Shown here: one piece after another, positions 15,060 through 17,345 of the stretch
Numbering within the stretch: the stretch's first letter is position 1
Layout: each line of letters begins with the position of its first letter
Origin: JBFHER01 sp041584055
GTDB taxonomy: Bacteria; Bacteroidota; Bacteroidia; Bacteroidales; UBA5342
Direction: 5' to 3'
Assembly (NCBI GenBank): GCA_041584055.1
Contig: JBFHER010000056.1
Location: forward strand, 1-17,345
DNA: 17,345 nt
Program-made: the position numbers and the translations under genes
Notes under the pieces: model-generated
Databases searched by the model: none
What the model was told of the DNA's origin: nothing
Seen by the model: only the letters and a program-made list of their open reading frames with translations

Positions 15060-16433
15060 ATGAACCTAACACAAATACATAAGGTCTTTTTCGTCGGAAT
15101 AGGAGGCATTGGAATGAGTGCGCTTGCACGTTATTTTAAGGGGCTGGGCAAAGAAGTACAGGGTTATGATCTTGTGTCTACCGATCTTACGAAAGCTTTG
15201 ACAAAAGAAGGAATTAAGGTTTATTATGATGGTTCTGTTTCGATTATTCCTGAAGATTTTAAATATTTAGAATCAACCCTTGTGGTATTTACCCCTGCTG
15301 TGCCGGATGATTTGCCTGTTTTGATGTGGTTTCGGGAACACGGTTTCAGAGTTTATAAACGGTCCCGGGTTCTGGGTATGATCACAAAAGCAAAAACAGG
15401 GATTTGCATTGCTGGGACCCATGGAAAAACAACTGTTTCAACAATGACGGGGCATTTGTTGAAGCAATCTAGAATTGGTTGCAGCGCTTTTCTGGGGGGG
15501 ATCTCAAAAAATTACAATACCAACCTGTTGGTGTCTGCGGAAAGCGAAAAAGTGGTTGTGGAAGCTGATGAATTTGATCGCTCATTTCATCAGTTATCTC
15601 CCAATTATGCAATTATCACCTCAGTGGATGCAGATCACCTGGATATCTACGGAACAAAAGATGCATTGAAAGAAGCATTTCAGATTTTTACGTCCCTAAT
15701 TTCTATGGATGGTACTTTATTGGTGAAGGAGGGAATTGACTTTCAGCCATTGGTTAAAGAGGGGGTGACGGTTTACAACTATGGTTTTAATACTTCGTCT
15801 GATTTTTATGCGGAAGGCATCCACCTGGAACAGGGTCTGTATTCTTTCAATCTTGTAACCCCAAAAGGTGTTTTGCACGATCTCACCCTGGGAATTCCAG
15901 GACGTGTGAATCTTGAAAATGCAGTTGCAGCGTCTGCAATGGCATGGTTAAATGGCGTAAGTGAAGAAGAAATACGCGATGGATTGCGAAGCTTTAAAGG
16001 GATTTGGCGACGATTTGAACCACATATTATTCGAGAGGATCTTGTGTATATTGACGATTATGCACACCATCCGGAGGAAATCAATGCTGCGATAATGTCG
16101 GCCAGAGAAATGTTTCCGAACAAGAAGCTGACAGTGGTATTTCAGCCACATCTATTCTCCAGAACGAAAGATTTCGCCAGCGAGTTTGCGCAGAGTCTAA
16201 GCAAAGCGGATGAAGTAATTTTACTCGATATTTATCCGGCCAGAGAAATTCCAATGCCGGGTGTTACATCTGCTTTGATCTATAATGAGATCACTATCGA
16301 GAGTAAATTTATGCTTAATAAAAAACAATTGATCGGTTTTTTGGATGGAATGGATTTTGAATTTGTTCTGACCATGGGGGCCGGAGACATTGGAACGATG
16401 ACAGAAGAAATAAAAAAAATACTTCTAAAATGA
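15060..16433 (+). CDS. murC: UDP-N-acetylmuramate--L-alanine ligase
   Basis: Cytoplasmic Mur ligase that starts the stem peptide by adding L-alanine to UDP-MurNAc (EC 6.3.2.8); 457 aa. The N-terminal UDP-binding loop is FFVGIGGIGMSALA (10-23). FTPAVPDD (77-84), the ATP loop IAGTHGKTTVSTM (117-129), FLGGISKNYNTN (144-155), EADEFDRSFH (168-177), SVDADHLDIYG (188-198) and IDDYAHHPEEI (331-341) are diagnostic. The HH pair in the last motif and THGKTT distinguish MurC from MurD/E/F and from the recycling enzyme Mpl, which the cluster context also argues against. It is separated from murG by 58 bases, and its TGA overlaps the ftsQ ATG (ATGA). Confidence 0.97.
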   Translation: MNLTQIHKVFFVGIGGIGMSALARYFKGLGKEVQGYDLVSTDLTKALTKEGIKVYYDGSVSIIPEDFKYLESTLVVFTPAVPDDLPVLMWFREHGFRVYKRSRVLGMITKAKTGICIAGTHGKTTVSTMTGHLLKQSRIGCSAFLGGISKNYNTNLLVSAESEKVVVEADEFDRSFHQLSPNYAIITSVDADHLDIYGTKDALKEAFQIFTSLISMDGTLLVKEGIDFQPLVKEGVTVYNYGFNTSSDFYAEGIHLEQGLYSFNLVTPKGVLHDLTLGIPGRVNLENAVAASAMAWLNGVSEEEIRDGLRSFKGIWRRFEPHIIREDLVYIDDYAHHPEEINAAIMSAREMFPNKKLTVVFQPHLFSRTKDFASEFAQSLSKADEVILLDIYPAREIPMPGVTSALIYNEITIESKFMLNKKQLIGFLDGMDFEFVLTMGAGDIGTMTEEIKKILLK

Positions 16434-17161
16434 AAGGGAAGAAGGTACATACATGGTTATTGGTTTTGCCTGTAATCTATTGCATTGTTACCCTGGGCTT
16501 TGTTTCCGGAAGCAGCCATCGCATGATGTGCACTGCGGTGGAGGTGTGCATCAAGGATAGCATTGAAAATGCCTTCGTAAATAAAAATGACGTGTTGAAA
16601 ATTCTGGAAAAGAATAAATACAATTTAAAAGGTAAGGCCCTCGATTCGATTAATATACAGAATGTGGAGAACGTTATTAATCAACATCCATCCATCCAGA
16701 AAAGTGAATGTTATGCCACCGCAAGCGGAACCATCAAGATCGATATTTTTCAACGACGCCCTGTGGTTCGGGTGGTGGGCGCAAATAAAAACTATTATGT
16801 TGACAGAAACGGCGAAATAATGCCGGTTTCCCCTTATTATGCTGCCCATGTTGTTGTGGCAACAGGAAAAATCTCTGAGCAGATAGCAAAAACAGAGTTG
16901 TTTGAGTTGGCAACATATTTAAATAATCATCCATTTTGGAACTCTCAGGTGGTTCAGATCAACGTGTTGTATGGTCCTGAATTTGAGTTGATTCCAAGGG
17001 TGGGTAAGCATGTGATAATGCTCGGAGGCGTAAACGATCTGGAAGAGAAGTTGCAGAATGTAGAGGCGCTTTACAAAACAGATTTCAACGAAAATGGATG
17101 GAATAGGTATCGGAAAATAAATGTGAAATTTAAAAACCAGGTGGTTTGTACTAAAAAATAA
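16430..17161 (+). CDS. ftsQ: Cell division protein FtsQ (DivIB-like)
   Basis: Bitopic inner-membrane divisome protein, 243 aa, with a basic start (MKGKK), one transmembrane anchor (about 8-26) and a periplasmic remainder. A POTRA-like region (about 36-110) contains the pattern VCIKDSIENAFVNKNDVLKIL (from 39) and the strand-like IKIDIFQRRPVVRVV (102-116). NYYVDRNGEIMPVSPYYAA (121-139) is a characteristic FtsQ segment, followed by the beta domain to the C-terminus. It partners with FtsL/FtsB and links early to late divisome proteins. It is shorter than E. coli FtsQ (276 aa), as is usual in Bacteroidota. Location between murC and ftsA strengthens the call. ftsA begins 10 bases after its stop. 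Confidence 0.92.
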   Translation: MKGKKVHTWLLVLPVIYCIVTLGFVSGSSHRMMCTAVEVCIKDSIENAFVNKNDVLKILEKNKYNLKGKALDSINIQNVENVINQHPSIQKSECYATASGTIKIDIFQRRPVVRVVGANKNYYVDRNGEIMPVSPYYAAHVVVATGKISEQIAKTELFELATYLNNHPFWNSQVVQINVLYGPEFELIPRVGKHVIMLGGVNDLEEKLQNVEALYKTDFNENGWNRYRKINVKFKNQVVCTKK

Positions 17162-17171
17162 GAGAACTCGT

Positions 17172-17345
17172 ATGGAAAATTTTATTGCAGTTTTAGATTT
17201 AGGGACATATGAGATACGTGGTGCTATTGGCCGCATGAATGCAAATGGCAAATTAAGTTTGCTGGCCTCCGACACACGAAAATCAGAAGGAATACAACGT
17301 GGCAATATTCTAAACCCGGATTTCGTTGCCCGTACAATCAGGGAA
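17172..17345 (+). CDS. ftsA: Cell division protein FtsA, N-terminal part (cut by window end)
   Basis: An ATG at 17172 opens a frame of 58 codons that runs off the window without a stop. The translation begins MENFIAVLDLGTYEIRGAIG. This carries the phosphate-1-type loop of actin-fold ATPases (DLGT at 9-12) and continues with RKSEGIQRGNILNP (36-49), typical of FtsA domain 1A. FtsA tethers FtsZ to the membrane and recruits later divisome proteins. It follows ftsQ after 10 bases, the expected dcw order; ftsZ would be expected next, outside the window. Confidence 0.93.
   Translation, partial: MENFIAVLDLGTYEIRGAIGRMNANGKLSLLASDTRKSEGIQRGNILNPDFVARTIRE

Noticed and set aside
16919..17305. 128-codon minus-strand frame over ftsQ and the ftsA start
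   Set aside because: It covers two recognisable + strand genes and their junction, and shows no family features.
1..17345. CRISPR arrays, tRNA/rRNA genes, insertion sequences, phage or defence genes
   Set aside because: I looked for direct-repeat arrays, cloverleaf-like segments, transposase or integrase motifs and terminal inverted repeats. None were found. The window is an ordinary housekeeping region.

Overview
The window looks like a chromosomal housekeeping segment from a member of the Bacteroidota. Bacteroidales/Marinilabiliales is plausible, but the sequence alone does not settle the order. Four things point to the phylum: promoters of the TTTG ... TAnnTTTG type upstream of eno and manC; starts that lack Shine-Dalgarno sites; a division/cell-wall (dcw) gene order without murF, murB or ddl; and lineage-style proteins such as a 704-aa FtsI with a C-terminal PASTA domain, a MraY with a long internal insertion, a minimal FtsL and a short FtsQ. 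MurE carries the DNPR motif of meso-diaminopimelate-adding enzymes, so the wall is the Gram-negative DAP type.

Bases 1-2730 hold two separately transcribed metabolic genes on the + strand. Enolase (eno) has its own promoter and a strong intrinsic terminator. A mannose-1-phosphate guanylyltransferase (manC) follows with its own promoter. Its terminator (2679-2715) also serves the convergent minus-strand operon.

Bases 2731-4520 form a two-gene minus-strand operon: a PlsC-like O-acyltransferase, then a GNAT/hemolysin-type N-acyltransferase. This pairing is that of Bacteroidota amino-acid (glycine/ornithine-type) lipid synthesis. The first gene should start at the ATG at 4520. A longer reading from a TTG at 4556 would overlap the apparent promoter -7 element.

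The 278-base divergent region 4521-4798 carries that promoter and, next to mraZ, three TGGGN repeats at exact 10-bp spacing. That is the known architecture of a MraZ operator, so the cluster is probably autoregulated.

Bases 4799-17345 are the dcw cluster on the + strand: mraZ, rsmH, ftsL, ftsI, murE, mraY, murD, ftsW, murG, murC, ftsQ and the first 58 codons of ftsA, cut by the window end. Most junctions overlap or touch (TAG|ATG, GTGA, TAATG twice, ATGA twice), which suggests translational coupling. The only clear gap in the later part is 58 AT-rich bases before murC. Together the genes make the UDP-MurNAc-tripeptide part of the precursor (murC, murD, murE), move it onto lipid and add GlcNAc (mraY, murG), polymerise and cross-link it at the septum (ftsW, ftsI), and build the divisome (ftsL, ftsQ, ftsA).

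I found no mobile element, CRISPR array, tRNA or rRNA, and no convincing new system. The most informative non-coding signals are the MraZ box array and the start/promoter conflict in the lipid operon.
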